DNA of 64,000 nucleotides, taken from positions 1,736,001-1,800,000 of the forward strand of contig NZ_CP048812.1 in assembly GCF_010977575.1 (NCBI RefSeq), written 5' to 3'. The translations under genes were made by a program, and so were the position numbers. Positions within the stretch are counted from its first letter, which is position 1. Each line of letters starts with the position of its first letter. The notes under the pieces were generated by a model. The model did not search any database, was not told where the DNA came from, and was given only the letters and a program-made list of their open reading frames with translations. Positions 1-7,832 of this stretch are shown piece after piece. This DNA comes from Halomonas socia (lineage in GTDB: Bacteria; Pseudomonadota; Gammaproteobacteria; Pseudomonadales; Halomonadaceae).

Positions 1-529
1 TGTTGGCAGGCGAGCATTACCAGCCCGACTTTCTCGCGATTAACCTGCCGCCAGGGTGCCCGTACTGGTCGATGGCAGCCAGGTCATCACCGAGTCGGCC
101 GCGATCCAGCTTTACCTGGCCGAGAAGTATCCAGAAGCGGGCTTTATCCCCACGGCGGTGGAGGAGCGAGCCCAGATGTATCGCTGGATCTTCTTCCTGA
201 TGACCGAGATCGAGCAGCTGCTGTGGCGTATCGCTCGTCACACCTTCCTTTATCCACTGGAGAAGCGCCTGCCCCAGGACGTCGACCTGGCGGTGCAGGA
301 GTGCATGGAGATGGTGGTCGTGCTGGAGCGTCACATGACAGCGCGGGAGTTCATCGTCGGCGACCGGCTCAGCGTCGCCGATTTCAACGCCGCCTATACC
401 CTGGACTGGGCCAACGAGGAGGAAATGCTCGGCGACGCCCTCAGGCTGAGAGAGTACCTGGCCTCGATGTACGCTCGCCCAACGGCTCCGCCCACCATCA
501 CCGAGGCTTTCGCAGCGATGGAACGCTAG
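1..529 (+). pseudogene. Glutathione S-transferase, 5' end outside window, frameshifted
   Basis: This is the body of a soluble glutathione S-transferase. The start of the window reads as the end of the thioredoxin-like domain (GEHYQPDFLAIN). After about base 50 the reading continues one frame earlier as VPVLVDGSQVITESAAI, the cis-proline and glutathione-contact (ES) region, followed by a helical C-terminal domain with the VADFNAAYTL motif. Joining the halves requires one missing base near 45-56. Unlike the other frameshifts in this window, the break is not in an obvious homopolymer run. The first residues lie outside the window. No substrate can be assigned. Either a real frameshift or a sequence error would explain the break; family assignment is firm. 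Confidence 0.75.
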
Positions 530-791
530 GCCGTCTTTACTTCGCCTCGTGTCTCTCAAGCGACCGCGGAGCTACGCTAGCTCGCGTCCCATCCTTTCCT
601 ATTTCTCATCCTTTTGGCTTGCGTTGACTAATGTTCTGGCACAGACCAGCCGTGGCGTATAGGCTGAAAATATGTGTTTATTTGTAAGCCTAGAGCGGTA
701 GACGTCGCCGTAGGCCATTGGGTGTTCTGGAACGGCAACCTAAGCTTGGAATAAGGGACACAGCGCTGTGATTAAGGCTGCAATCGACCGA

Positions 792-805
792 GGCTGTGTG
801 AAAAC
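792..805 (+). repeat. Left terminal inverted repeat of the IS1182-type element
   Basis: GGCTGTGTGAAAAC lies about 40-60 bp before the transposase start. Its partner on the opposite strand is at 2306-2319, with one mismatch. Confidence 0.65.
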
Positions 806-843
806 GCACCGGCCGCTATACTTTGCCAGGGTCCGATGAGGAA

Positions 844-2131
844 ATGGCGATGAAGCGATTCGTGGTAGGAGAAGCCCGAGATCAAAGCACGTTGTTCCCC
901 GCGCTTTTGGACGACTTCATCGCAGACGACAACCCGGTCCGTGCTATTGAGGTGTTCGTGGAGAGCCTCCATCTTAATGTCGAATTCATGTGGCTGACGG
1001 AGCGCCTGACACCAGATTTCAAGACCATCGCAGACTTCCGAAAAGATAACGGCGAGGCTATCCGCCGTGTCTGTCGAGAGTTCATCGTGCTTTGCCGACG
1101 GCTGGATCTGTTTTCACAAGCCATCGTCGCCATCAATGGCAGCAAGTTCAAAACCGTCAACAACCGCAACCGAAACTTCACGGCGACCAAGATGAAGCGT
1201 CGCCTTGAACAAATCGAAGAAAGCTTCAACCGGTACCTTGGTCAGCTTGATGCGGCCGACCGAGATGATCCTGCTCTGGCCGAGGCTAAGACAGCGCACC
1301 TGAAGGAGAAAATCACGAAACTGCGGGAAGAAACTGCACGATTACAAGCAGTTGAGGAAGAGCGGCTGAAGTCTCCCGATAAACAAGTATCCTTAACGGA
1401 TCCGGGGCCACCAGTGGTAGAGGCACCGGAAATGTGGGTTACAACGTGCAGGCTGCGGTTGATAGCCAGCACCATTTGATTGTGGCCCATGAGGTGACCA
1501 GCGTCGGGCATGACCGGGGGCAGCTTTTCAACATGGCCAAGCAAGCGCGGGAGGCCACCGGCATCAAGGAGCTGAAGGTCGTGGCTGACAGAGGCTACTT
1601 CAAGGGCGAGGAGATTCTGGCCTGTCATAAGGAAGAGATCACTACCTATCTTCCCAAGCCGCTGACATCGCCAAGCCAGGCAAAGGGTTTTCTTCCAAGA
1701 GATGCATTTCGGTATCTCCCTGAAAGCAATGAATACTCCTGCCCCGCTGGACAGCGACTGACATGGCGGTATGAAACGATAGATAAAGGAATGAAGCTGC
1801 ATGCTTACTGGAGTTCGGCATGTGCAACCTGCGCTATTAAAGAAAAATGCACGACTGGAAAGCAACGACGGATCAGGCGTTGGGAGCACGAAGAGGTGCT
1901 TGAAGCAGCCTAGTCACGTCTCGATTGGAATCCAGAGATGATGCGCCTGAGGCGTCAAACAGTGGGCATCCCTTCGGGACACTGAAGACGTGGATGGGAG
2001 CGACACACTTCACGACGAAGCGGCTCAGGAATGTGAGCACGGAAATGAGTCTGCATGTGTTGGCGTACAACCTGACGCGAGTCATAAATATCTTGGGAGT
2101 CAATGGGTTGATGAGGGCTGCGAGGGCGTGA
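844..2131 (+). pseudogene. IS1182-family transposase, inactivated several times
   Basis: The protein begins MAMKRFVVGEARDQSTLFP and reads as an IS1182-family transposase, but it carries at least five lesions. (1) About 45-50 codons are missing between FVESL and NVEFMWL. (2) The first catalytic aspartate in the usual DGSKF motif is asparagine (INGSKFK). (3) Roughly 13 bp are lost near 1405, shifting frame before VGYNVQAAVD. (4) An amber codon at 1911-1913 replaces the glutamine after VLEAA. (5) One base is lost near 1965, before HPFGT. The second catalytic aspartate (VADRGY) and the WEHE region remain. The number and variety of lesions mark true decay, so the element cannot move by itself. Confidence 0.85.
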
Positions 2132-2141
2132 CAGCCCTTTT
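2112..2141 (+). terminator. Hairpin at transposase 3' end
   Basis: AGGGCTG and CAGCCCT form a 7-bp stem directly followed by a T-rich tract (TTTTTGTT). The stem overlaps the transposase stop codon, so it would terminate transcription of the insertion sequence gene. Confidence 0.55.
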
Positions 2142-2305
2142 TGTTATATTTTCAAGAGCCATAAGGGCGAGATGTATGCTTTCTGATGGTTTCATGATTT
2201 CCAGATCTCACAACAGCATCAGTCGGCAATCATCTATGCAATGACTTGTGTGGGATCAACAGGAAGCTGAGGGGGAAAGTTCTGGAGTCAGACCAAGTTT
2301 TTTCT

Positions 2306-2319
2306 GTTTTCACACGGCC
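2306..2319 (-). repeat. Right terminal inverted repeat of the IS1182-type element
   Basis: On the minus strand it reads GGCCGTGTGAAAAC, matching the left end at 13 of 14 positions. Confidence 0.65.
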
Positions 2320-2350
2320 AGGACTCATTCCTGAAACAGACAACGCCTAA

Positions 2351-2476
2351 ATGAAGATCAACCGATTAGACATCTTCTCCATCCCCGTAAGCGATCCCCA
2401 AGCAGCGAAATCCATTTATGGGGACACGTTGGACTTTGAGGTCGTTCGAGTTGATCCCACCCGGAGGTGCCGATGA
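2351..2476 (+). pseudogene. Truncated glyoxalase/VOC-fold protein, N-terminal part only
   Basis: This 41-residue reading frame (MKINRLDIFSIPVSDPQ...) begins like a vicinal oxygen chelate (glyoxalase/bleomycin-resistance) protein: a first beta strand, then SDPQAAKSIYGDTLDFEV, the first helix and second strand. Intact members have about 120 residues, so some two thirds is missing. The frame runs into the ribosome binding site of the following glycosyltransferase, and its TGA overlaps that gene's ATG. The junction looks like a deletion or insertion that replaced the rest of the gene. It could now serve as a leader peptide that couples translation of the downstream gene; that is speculation. Confidence 0.55.
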
Positions 2477-3705
2477 CCCGCATCGTCATGACCGCCATGC
2501 CGGCAGCTGGCCACGTCAACCCCAGCGCGCCGCTGGTCCGTGAACTGGTCCGGCGCGGCATCGACGTCATCTTTTACGTCACCGAGGAGTTCCGCGCTGT
2601 CGTCGAGCAGTTAGGGGCCACCTTCCGCGCTTATCCCGACGGCACGATCTCCTCCAATGTCATTGCCGATGCCATTGCTCACGGCGGATCGGCGAAGGTC
2701 GTTCAGCGACTGCTGGAGGCGACGCGGACGCTGTTGCCGGTGCTGGAGTCCGAACTGCGGGAGGCCCCCCCGGACGCGATCATGTTCGACTCGAACGCCC
2801 TATGGGGCCGAATGCTCGCGACCAGCCTGCGCCGTCCGGCGATCTCTCTTATGACCACGATCCTCGTCGACGCATCCGCGTTCCGCAGTTTGACTGTACG
2901 CGAGCGTCTTGCCGTAGTGCGGGAGACCGCGACCTCCCTGCCGGGACTCCTCGGCGCGCGACGACGGCTGCTGCGAAGCGCCGGTCGTGACCTCCTACCA
3001 TCGAGTCCGGTGTTCCCGACCCGAGGTGATCTAACAATCTTCCCGATTCCTGCATGGATCCAATCTCCCGATCACCGGTGCGATGCGAGTAGCCACTTCG
3101 TCGGCGCTTCCATCGATACCGAGTTGCGCAGCGAGGAGATCGACGAGCCACTGGAACGCCTCTTTGGAGACGAGGTCCCCTTGGTGGTGGTGTCCCTAGG
3201 GACACTGCACCGCGGCGGCGAAGACTTCTTCCGATCCTGCATTGACGCCTTCGCTGCGCTGCCCGCGAACGTGCTGTTGGTCGTCGGCCGTGCCATGGAC
3301 CCTGCCGATTTCGAATCAGCGTCGTCGAACATCGTGGTACGGGCCGTCGTGCCCCTACTCGCGGCGCTGCGGCAGGCGGCGGTGTTCGTGACGCATGGCG
3401 GAATGAACAGCGTGCTGGAGGGGCTCCACTTCGGCGTGCCGATGGTCGTTATCCCCCAGCAGGTCGAGCAGTTCCTTATCGGCCAGGCGGTCGCGGACCG
3501 TGGCGCGGGTCTTGTGCTGCGCCATCACCTCAGTGGGCAGAAGATCGGCACGAGGGAACTACGGGCAACCGTCGAGGCACTGCTGGATGATTCGTCTTAC
3601 ACGGCCTCGGCCCGCACTCTTGCAGCCACCCTGCACGAAGGCGGTGGAGCAATGGAGGCAGCCGATCAGATCGAACGTCTTCTCGGCGAGCCTGCTGCCA
3701 TGTGA
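2473..3705 (+). CDS. MGT/UGT-type (GT-B fold, GT1) glycosyltransferase
   Basis: A cytosolic nucleotide-sugar glycosyltransferase of the macrolide/UDP-glucuronosyl type. The N-terminal domain starts MTRIVMTAMPAAGHVNPSAPLVREL, the acceptor-side motif of this family. The C-terminal donor-binding domain carries VVVSLGT, then FVTHGGMNSVLEGLHFGVPMVV and PQQVEQF, the signature loop. The length of 410 residues is normal. The ATG at 2473 is chosen because GGAGG lies 5 bases upstream; the in-frame GTG at 2467 has no such site. Related enzymes glycosylate macrolides, flavonoids or other small hydrophobic molecules, often for resistance. The acceptor is unknown here. The gene stands alone between a decayed insertion sequence and a broken gene, suggesting recent acquisition. 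Confidence 0.8.
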   Translation: MTRIVMTAMPAAGHVNPSAPLVRELVRRGIDVIFYVTEEFRAVVEQLGATFRAYPDGTISSNVIADAIAHGGSAKVVQRLLEATRTLLPVLESELREAPPDAIMFDSNALWGRMLATSLRRPAISLMTTILVDASAFRSLTVRERLAVVRETATSLPGLLGARRRLLRSAGRDLLPSSPVFPTRGDLTIFPIPAWIQSPDHRCDASSHFVGASIDTELRSEEIDEPLERLFGDEVPLVVVSLGTLHRGGEDFFRSCIDAFAALPANVLLVVGRAMDPADFESASSNIVVRAVVPLLAALRQAAVFVTHGGMNSVLEGLHFGVPMVVIPQQVEQFLIGQAVADRGAGLVLRHHLSGQKIGTRELRATVEALLDDSSYTASARTLAATLHEGGGAMEAADQIERLLGEPAAM

Positions 3706-3855
3706 GGGAGAGACTCCGCCCCGAGGCGACTCGCTTGGGATGGTTCTATAGATTCCTCTATGTCCATCTACAAGCCTCGGCGTTGCGGCCCGGGGTGTGC
3801 TCAGTAAACGAGCCGCATGGCTTCCGCATAACTCCGGTGTTCACTGGGAGTATTT

Positions 3856-4747
3856 GTGCAATACGGAACCGAAAAATATCGGAAGCTATTTGAGCAGATG
3901 TCTCCCCAGGAAATTGAGGAGATGAATCGACTCAATTATGAGGAACACCAACGGCAAGCCGAAGCATTCAAAACTGGGTACAAAAATGGCATTTGCTATT
4001 TATGCAACAAGCCATTTAAACTATAAGCAAAGAAAACCTTTGCCTACATTGGCTGCTAAGACAGTGCAAGTTCAAGAAGAAAGACTTTCCGAAAATATAC
4101 GCGAAATATGGCTACGGCAACATAGCTGCGTTCATCCGCTGGTGCGCAAACCAAGAGACACTATTTACAAATATCAACGACTTGAATGAAGAGCGGTCAG
4201 AGAGGAAAGTGTTATCGTACACCGTGAAGTGGAAAACATTGAATGGACATTTGACTGTTCTAGAAAAGCTTTCGATGGCCGCCAGGGCACATCGATAGAC
4301 TTCCCTCACTATCATTTTCAAATGCGAATTGATGGTCAACAATTCATTAACTTTAATGACTTTCATGTGTCTTTTACTGAGCATGATCTATTTGTCCTAA
4401 AAAACAGCATGGAGCAGTCCGACTGATTCAAACAGGACTTCGGCGCAATAGGTTCTGGCATGCAAGATGCGGTAAGTGTCGAGTTGGATGCCATTCTGGC
4501 ACATACAACTAGGTCGGAAGATGAGAGTGACGCGGTATACCACTTTTCGACAATGATCGACGCAAGGGATGACCCTATATCTGGTGAAGAGATTTATAAA
4601 ATGCAGCAGGAAGCGGAAAGAACTGGAAAGTCGCTTTCCTATATCGCTCAGAAAAGATTAAAAGATCGTGCAAAAGTCCAAACCGTAGTCAGCCCTGCAG
4701 ATTCGGTACCTGACATTGCCTCTCGGACGGAGCACAAGCGCAGGTGA
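3856..4747 (+). pseudogene. Broken gene of unknown family with zinc-finger-like N-terminus
   Basis: Three reading frames join into one protein of about 297 residues. Segment one starts at GTG (VQYGTEKYRKLFEQMSP) and reaches CYLCNKPFK. After one missing A in the run at 4018-4020, segment two continues TISKENLCLHWLLRQCKF. After another missing A in the run at 4233-4236, segment three continues NIEWTFDCSRKAFDG. A TGA at 4424-4426 interrupts the last segment where tryptophan would fit, and the frame stays open to EHKRR. The cysteines and histidine (CxxC, then CxxH and C) suggest a metal-binding knuckle. The region is clearly AT-richer than its neighbours, as in horizontally acquired genes. I do not recognise the family. 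The two frameshifts may be sequence errors; the TGA is a substitution and therefore more likely genuine. Confidence 0.6.
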
Positions 4748-4752
4748 AGCTT

Positions 4753-4781
4753 GGCGACGCCTGTTTCGTTGCGGCGTCGCC
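4753..4781. terminator. Strong GC hairpin between convergent genes
   Basis: GGCGACGCC and GGCGTCGCC form a perfect 9-bp stem with an 11-base loop. It lies just downstream of the broken unknown gene and faces the acetyltransferase gene from the other side. It has no T-run, so it may be a Rho-independent terminator of poor quality or only a structured spacer. Confidence 0.35.
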
Positions 4782-4972
4782 TCCACCACTAAGGCGCGCA
4801 TGCTGGCTGGCGTTATATCAGGGACTTCTCAAGGTCCGATTTTGGCCGAAAGCAGCGATCGTGCCCTCTCCTATGGCCTGACCAGCTTCCCTGGCTTTGA
4901 ACGGTTCCACCCGTAAGACCATGAACTTTCTCCGCACTGCCTGGAAGGTTCTTGTGGATTGTGCTTCTTCCC

Positions 4973-5515
4973 TCAAGGCTCCTGCAGCTGCGCAATAGTG
5001 CCCATAGGTATGTACATCCTCAATGGGTTTGATGACAGCGCTTGGAAGCAAAAGCCTTCGTAGAATCGTTTCCGACTGGCCATGGCTTCGGGGTTGCCGC
5101 AATCCAGGATATCGAGCATCACCATGGCTGTGCCCACCTTGTGCGAGGCAAGGTAGGCCCCCTTGAGTGCATCGGCAAGGAGCAGGCTGCCTACTCCATG
5201 CCCTTGGGCTGCTTGAGCAACTCCCATCATGCCGATGAACGCGGCAGGGATACTGCCGCCGGGCAGTGCATATCGGCTATAGCGATTGGGAAGATCCCCA
5301 TAGTCCACGCTATGAGCGTTGATGGAGTAGAAGCCGAGGACCTCTGCGGGGTGATGGTGGGGGGCTACCACCACAAACACTCTGGCCGTGCCGCCTTTCA
5401 ACAACTTGCCAGCTGTCTTGTGCAGAAAGTTATCAACCTGTACGACGCCAGACGAAAAAGCCGCTCGATTATGTCTGTTCGTATTGAGCGGCTCGATAAC
5501 AACATGTTTCAGCAT
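4973..5515 (-). CDS. GNAT-family acetyltransferase toxin (TacT-like)
   Basis: A 180-residue GCN5-related N-acetyltransferase of the type that acts as toxin in DUF1778-linked pairs; characterised members acetylate the amino group of charged tRNAs and stop translation. The N-terminus (VIEPLNTNRHNRAAFSSGVVQVDNFL) and the acetyl-CoA loop region (GMMGVAQAAQGHGVGSLLLADAL) are typical, and a C-terminal tyrosine in RKRFYEGFCF matches the position of the catalytic tyrosine in the family. The start codon overlaps the stop of the upstream antitoxin gene by one base, so the two are translationally coupled. Toxin function is inferred from family and gene order, not from the sequence alone. Confidence 0.85.
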   Translation of the reverse strand: MLKHVVIEPLNTNRHNRAAFSSGVVQVDNFLHKTAGKLLKGGTARVFVVVAPHHHPAEVLGFYSINAHSVDYGDLPNRYSRYALPGGSIPAAFIGMMGVAQAAQGHGVGSLLLADALKGAYLASHKVGTAMVMLDILDCGNPEAMASRKRFYEGFCFQALSSNPLRMYIPMGTIAQLQEP

Positions 5516-5814
5516 CAGCGCTTCACCACCCTCTCTTGGTGGTTAGCGAAGGCGGCGCGCAGTTTCTCGGACGGTGCCGGAGGATTCTCTAAGGCCTCGA
5601 AGAAGGATTGGTGATCCTCGGGTGTGAGTCGCGTCACTTCGTGTGCTTGGATGGTGGACACTGCTCTCTCGTAGGCTGCTGAGAGGGCGAAGGCCGACAT
5701 GTCCTGGCCGCTCAGTGCTGCAGCACGCTCGATGGTCTGTTTGATGCGCGGCGGGGCGCGGAAGCTTAGCCGCTCTGATGCCGGTTCTTTCGTAATATCA
5801 GTTAGATCGCCCAT
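5515..5814 (-). CDS. DUF1778 ribbon-helix-helix antitoxin (TacA-like)
   Basis: This 99-residue protein has the DUF1778 layout: a short N-terminal segment, then ERLSFRAPPRIKQTIERAAALSGQDMSAFALSAAYERA, the ribbon-helix-helix DNA-binding domain, then a C-terminal tail (LTPEDHQSFFEALENPPAPSEKL) that in this family wraps and neutralises the acetyltransferase toxin. An AGGAGG site lies a few bases before the ATG. It is the first gene of a two-gene operon with the toxin and very probably represses its own promoter through the palindrome 36-66 bp upstream. Confidence 0.88.
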   Translation of the reverse strand: MGDLTDITKEPASERLSFRAPPRIKQTIERAAALSGQDMSAFALSAAYERAVSTIQAHEVTRLTPEDHQSFFEALENPPAPSEKLRAAFANHQERVVKR

Positions 5815-5849
5815 GATGGCCTCCTGAACCTACTGCAGCCTGCACTATA

Positions 5850-5880
5850 TGAAATGTACGCCTAATCGGCGTACATTTCA
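5850..5880. promoter_or_regulatory. Palindromic operator of the TacAT-type operon
   Basis: A perfect 13-bp inverted repeat, TGAAATGTACGCC and its complement, is separated by TAATC. It lies just upstream of the antitoxin gene, where autoregulating ribbon-helix-helix antitoxins bind. Binding is inferred from position and symmetry. Confidence 0.65.
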
Positions 5881-5997
5881 AAGCCAATAGGCATGCCTTC
5901 GTTTCATGGGCACGAAATCGGCGGTGCTGGTGTGCACGGCGAACCGATGCCGGCACGGTCGTCGGATAGTGATCGCTCCGCATGGTGCGGTTGCACC

Positions 5998-6460
5998 CTA
6001 TAGCCCAGTGAGGGGGTGTTCCCGCCAGCGATCCCAGGGCGGGCAGGGCGACATCGCCTCGAACAGATACTCCATGAAGGCTCGCATCTTGGGGGTTCTG
6101 AGTTGGCGCTCACGCGTCAGCACGTAGAGCTCGCGGCGGCCGGGCATCACTTCGCCGCGCCATGCCTCGAGCAGTGCCACTAGGCTGCCCTGGGCCAGTT
6201 CCTCAGCGATCAGCCAGGTAGGGAACATGACCAGCCCCTGACCAAGCAGGGCCGCCCTTACCAGGCTCTCGGCGTCGTTGCTGGCCAGGCTGCCGTCGAC
6301 CTCGTAGGCAACTTCCTTCGGCGCCTCGCCGTGCTGAAAATACCAGCGCTGGCGGCCCAGCTCGCCCTGATAGGTCAGGCAGTCGTGTTCGCTGAGGGCC
6401 TCGGGGGTTTGCGGCGTGCCCTGTCTGGCCAGGTAGTCGGGTGACGCGGCGAGGAGTGCG
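5998..6460 (-). pseudogene. LysR-type regulator, effector-domain fragment lacking the DNA-binding half
   Basis: The sequence from LLAASPDYLARQGTPQTPEALSEHDCLTY through GLGLVMFPTWLIAEELAQGSLVALL-type residues (here LLGQGLVMFPTWLIAEELAQG) to the C-terminus is the second half of a LysR effector-binding domain. The helix-turn-helix region and first half are missing. The reading frame extends open upstream to 6609, but those residues (RDAGHRCRSGDELL...) do not belong to the family; there the opposite strand carries the end of another gene. The breakpoint is near 6450-6460. This is a rearrangement remnant, not a functional regulator. Confidence 0.7.
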
Positions 6461-6570
6461 TCAACGACATCACCAAGTCCCGCGACTTCGGTTTCGACCA
6501 TTTCCGTGAGACACGCGGTGCCTTTTACGATCTGTTCGATCGCCTGCGCGCCGAGAAGCTCATCCCCTGA
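6451..6570 (+). pseudogene. 3' remnant of an unidentified gene
   Basis: The plus strand reads EECVNDITKSRDFGFDHFRETRGAFYDLFDRLRAEKLIP and then TGA. It has the composition of a genuine protein C-terminus and begins exactly where the LysR fragment on the other strand stops making sense. I do not recognise the parent protein. The call rests on composition and on the abrupt junction. Confidence 0.35.
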
Positions 6571-6589
6571 CCGGCATCGGTGCCCGGCG

Positions 6590-6671
6590 TCACGCCTCGT
6601 AATCGCCAATCGCTGCGATGATGCTCTCGCAGAACCAGCGCTGGAGAAGCGAGATCTGCTTCATCAGGTGG
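6590..6671 (-). pseudogene. C-terminal scrap of a second LysR-type regulator
   Basis: The minus strand reads HLMKQISLLQRWFCESIIAAIGDYEA and then a stop, closely resembling the C-terminal helix of LysR regulators (compare QRWFCSTLSEAIASL at the end of the LysR gene near 13.95 kb). Upstream the frame is closed by stops. It is a short decayed fragment. Confidence 0.4.
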
Positions 6672-6779
6672 CTTTGTCAGACGGTGGTGGGGAGGTCAAA
6701 TTCTGGCGGACTGTCTCGACAGATACGGTGGCCCGTGATAATGCATTCGGAGTGCTTGCTACAGGGGTGGGTGACAATC

Positions 6780-6944
6780 ATGGCCTTCCATAACCCGGAT
6801 CCGAAAATGCGCGAAATCGAGCGGCGCAATGCCCGGTTGCGCGCCGGATTCTTTGCGTACCTGTTTGGCAATGCCTGGCGTGGATTTCGCAAGGCCCTGT
6901 CGTGCCTTCGACTCCGGCGCCGCCGGTGTCAACATCGAGGCTGA
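6780..6944 (+). CDS. Small basic hypothetical protein
   Basis: A 54-residue frame starts MAFHNPDPKMREIERRNARLRAGFFAYLFGNAWRGFRKAL and ends in a very basic tail. The IERRNARLRAGFFAYLF segment resembles the amphipathic helix of small gammaproteobacterial and alphaproteobacterial proteins with an IEREARRLRAE motif, but the match is weak. There is no clear ribosome binding site (GGGTGGGTGACAATC precedes the ATG). The C-terminal arginine-rich part may be out of frame with the ancestor. It could be real, decayed or fortuitous. Confidence 0.3.
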   Translation: MAFHNPDPKMREIERRNARLRAGFFAYLFGNAWRGFRKALSCLRLRRRRCQHRG

Positions 6945-7003
6945 TCCGACACGCTGCCCAGCCGATTCCTACCTTCCAAGCTCGCCTCCCCGGGCAGGCT
7001 AGT

Positions 7004-7579
7004 TCAACTGTCACCGGTAGTCCCGTTCTTGCGATGGTTGGCAGTGAAGCGCGCCTTCTTCTGACGGTTCCCGCATGTATTCATATCACACCATTTGCGG
7101 GTGCGGCTTTGACTGGTATCGAAAAAGGCGGCTTGGCAGGTTGGCGATGCGCACAAGGCCAATTTTCCGTCTCGTTCGCCTGAGATGATGCTGGTGGCAT
7201 CGGCGGCGATGACGCTCAGGGCATCTTCTACGCTAGCCGTTCCTAGTTGCCATTGACGATTTCCCTCGAGCGTCAGGATAGCTGCGGCTCGCCCCTGAAT
7301 GCTGCAATCATTGATGATCTGGATAGCAGTCGCAGGGAGAGCGTCTTGAGTCGCTATCGCTGTCGCGGCGGTGTGAATTGCTTCCCTTAGTTCCCGAGCG
7401 TGTTCGAGCTGGGCGGTGGTGCAGCCGCCCACCGCCAGGCCGTTCACTACCAGCCAGTCAACGAGTCGCTGCGGCGTGGGAATACGCTCCACTGCGTTGC
7501 CACGACGCTCCGTCAGAGTCGCCGTGAAGCTAGTCGCTAGCACATTGCCGAGACGGAAGTCAGGGAGCTGATCTTGCAT
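7004..7579 (-). CDS. CGNR zinc-finger protein with ABATE domain, putative transcription regulator
   Basis: About 191 residues. The N-terminal part (LPDFRLGNVLATSFTATLTERRGNAVERIPTPQRLVDWL) is the ABATE domain, a predicted ligand-sensing module. The C-terminus holds the CGNR finger: CASPTCQAAFFDTSQSRTRKWCDMNTCGNRQKKARF, with four cysteines placed to bind zinc. Such proteins are considered DNA-binding regulators, mostly of stress or catabolic genes. The ATG at 7579 is preferred because AAGGTGG lies 8 bases upstream. The gene is divergent from the epoxide hydrolase, and the shared 250-bp gap carries repeated CCGGTTCT half-sites. Control of the hydrolase by this protein is a reasonable inference. 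Confidence 0.8.
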   Translation of the reverse strand: MQDQLPDFRLGNVLATSFTATLTERRGNAVERIPTPQRLVDWLVVNGLAVGGCTTAQLEHARELREAIHTAATAIATQDALPATAIQIINDCSIQGRAAAILTLEGNRQWQLGTASVEDALSVIAADATSIISGERDGKLALCASPTCQAAFFDTSQSRTRKWCDMNTCGNRQKKARFTANHRKNGTTGDS

Positions 7580-7683
7580 GGGGACCACCTTGGCAGGTCA
7601 ATGGCGGCATAAAATCGATGATGGGGTAGTGCTGACATTGCCGCGCACATTAGCAGGTTTGCACGCTGACATCGAGACATGTT

Positions 7684-7725
7684 AGAACCGTCTTAGCCGG
7701 TTCTCGTAGCACTCAAGCCGGTTCT
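7684..7725. promoter_or_regulatory. Three CCGGTTCT half-sites in the CGNR/epoxide hydrolase promoter gap
   Basis: AGAACCG at 7684-7690 is inverted relative to CCGGTTCT at 7697-7704. The same octamer recurs at 7718-7725, exactly 21 bp (two helical turns) further on. The arrangement is typical of a multimeric operator. The adjacent CGNR protein is the obvious candidate ligand; nothing in the sequence proves it. Confidence 0.5.
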
Positions 7726-7832
7726 ATGATGACTAGGCGGTCTCATGACCACCATTGGCTCGTCACCAAAGCTGCGGTCACCACTGATTGTGGCGTCGTC
7801 ACCGCGGCAGCTCACTCCGGCGGAGGCATTTC

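Larger units (their letters stand above)
792..2319 (+). mobile_element. Degenerate IS1182-family insertion sequence
   Basis: The element is bounded by a 14-bp inverted repeat: GGCTGTGTGAAAAC at 792-805 on the left, and its complement at 2306-2319 on the right with 13 of 14 bases matching. It encloses one broken transposase gene. The length, about 1.5 kb with an internal loss of roughly 45-50 codons, fits an IS1182-type element originally near 1.7 kb. I cannot identify a target-site duplication. The element sits between a broken GST gene and a truncated glyoxalase-fold gene, in a stretch where almost every gene is damaged. Confidence 0.75.

Noticed and set aside
1405-1434. Programmed frameshift in the IS1182-type transposase
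   Set aside because: IS1182 transposases are single frames, and about 13 bases and several residues are missing; this is decay.
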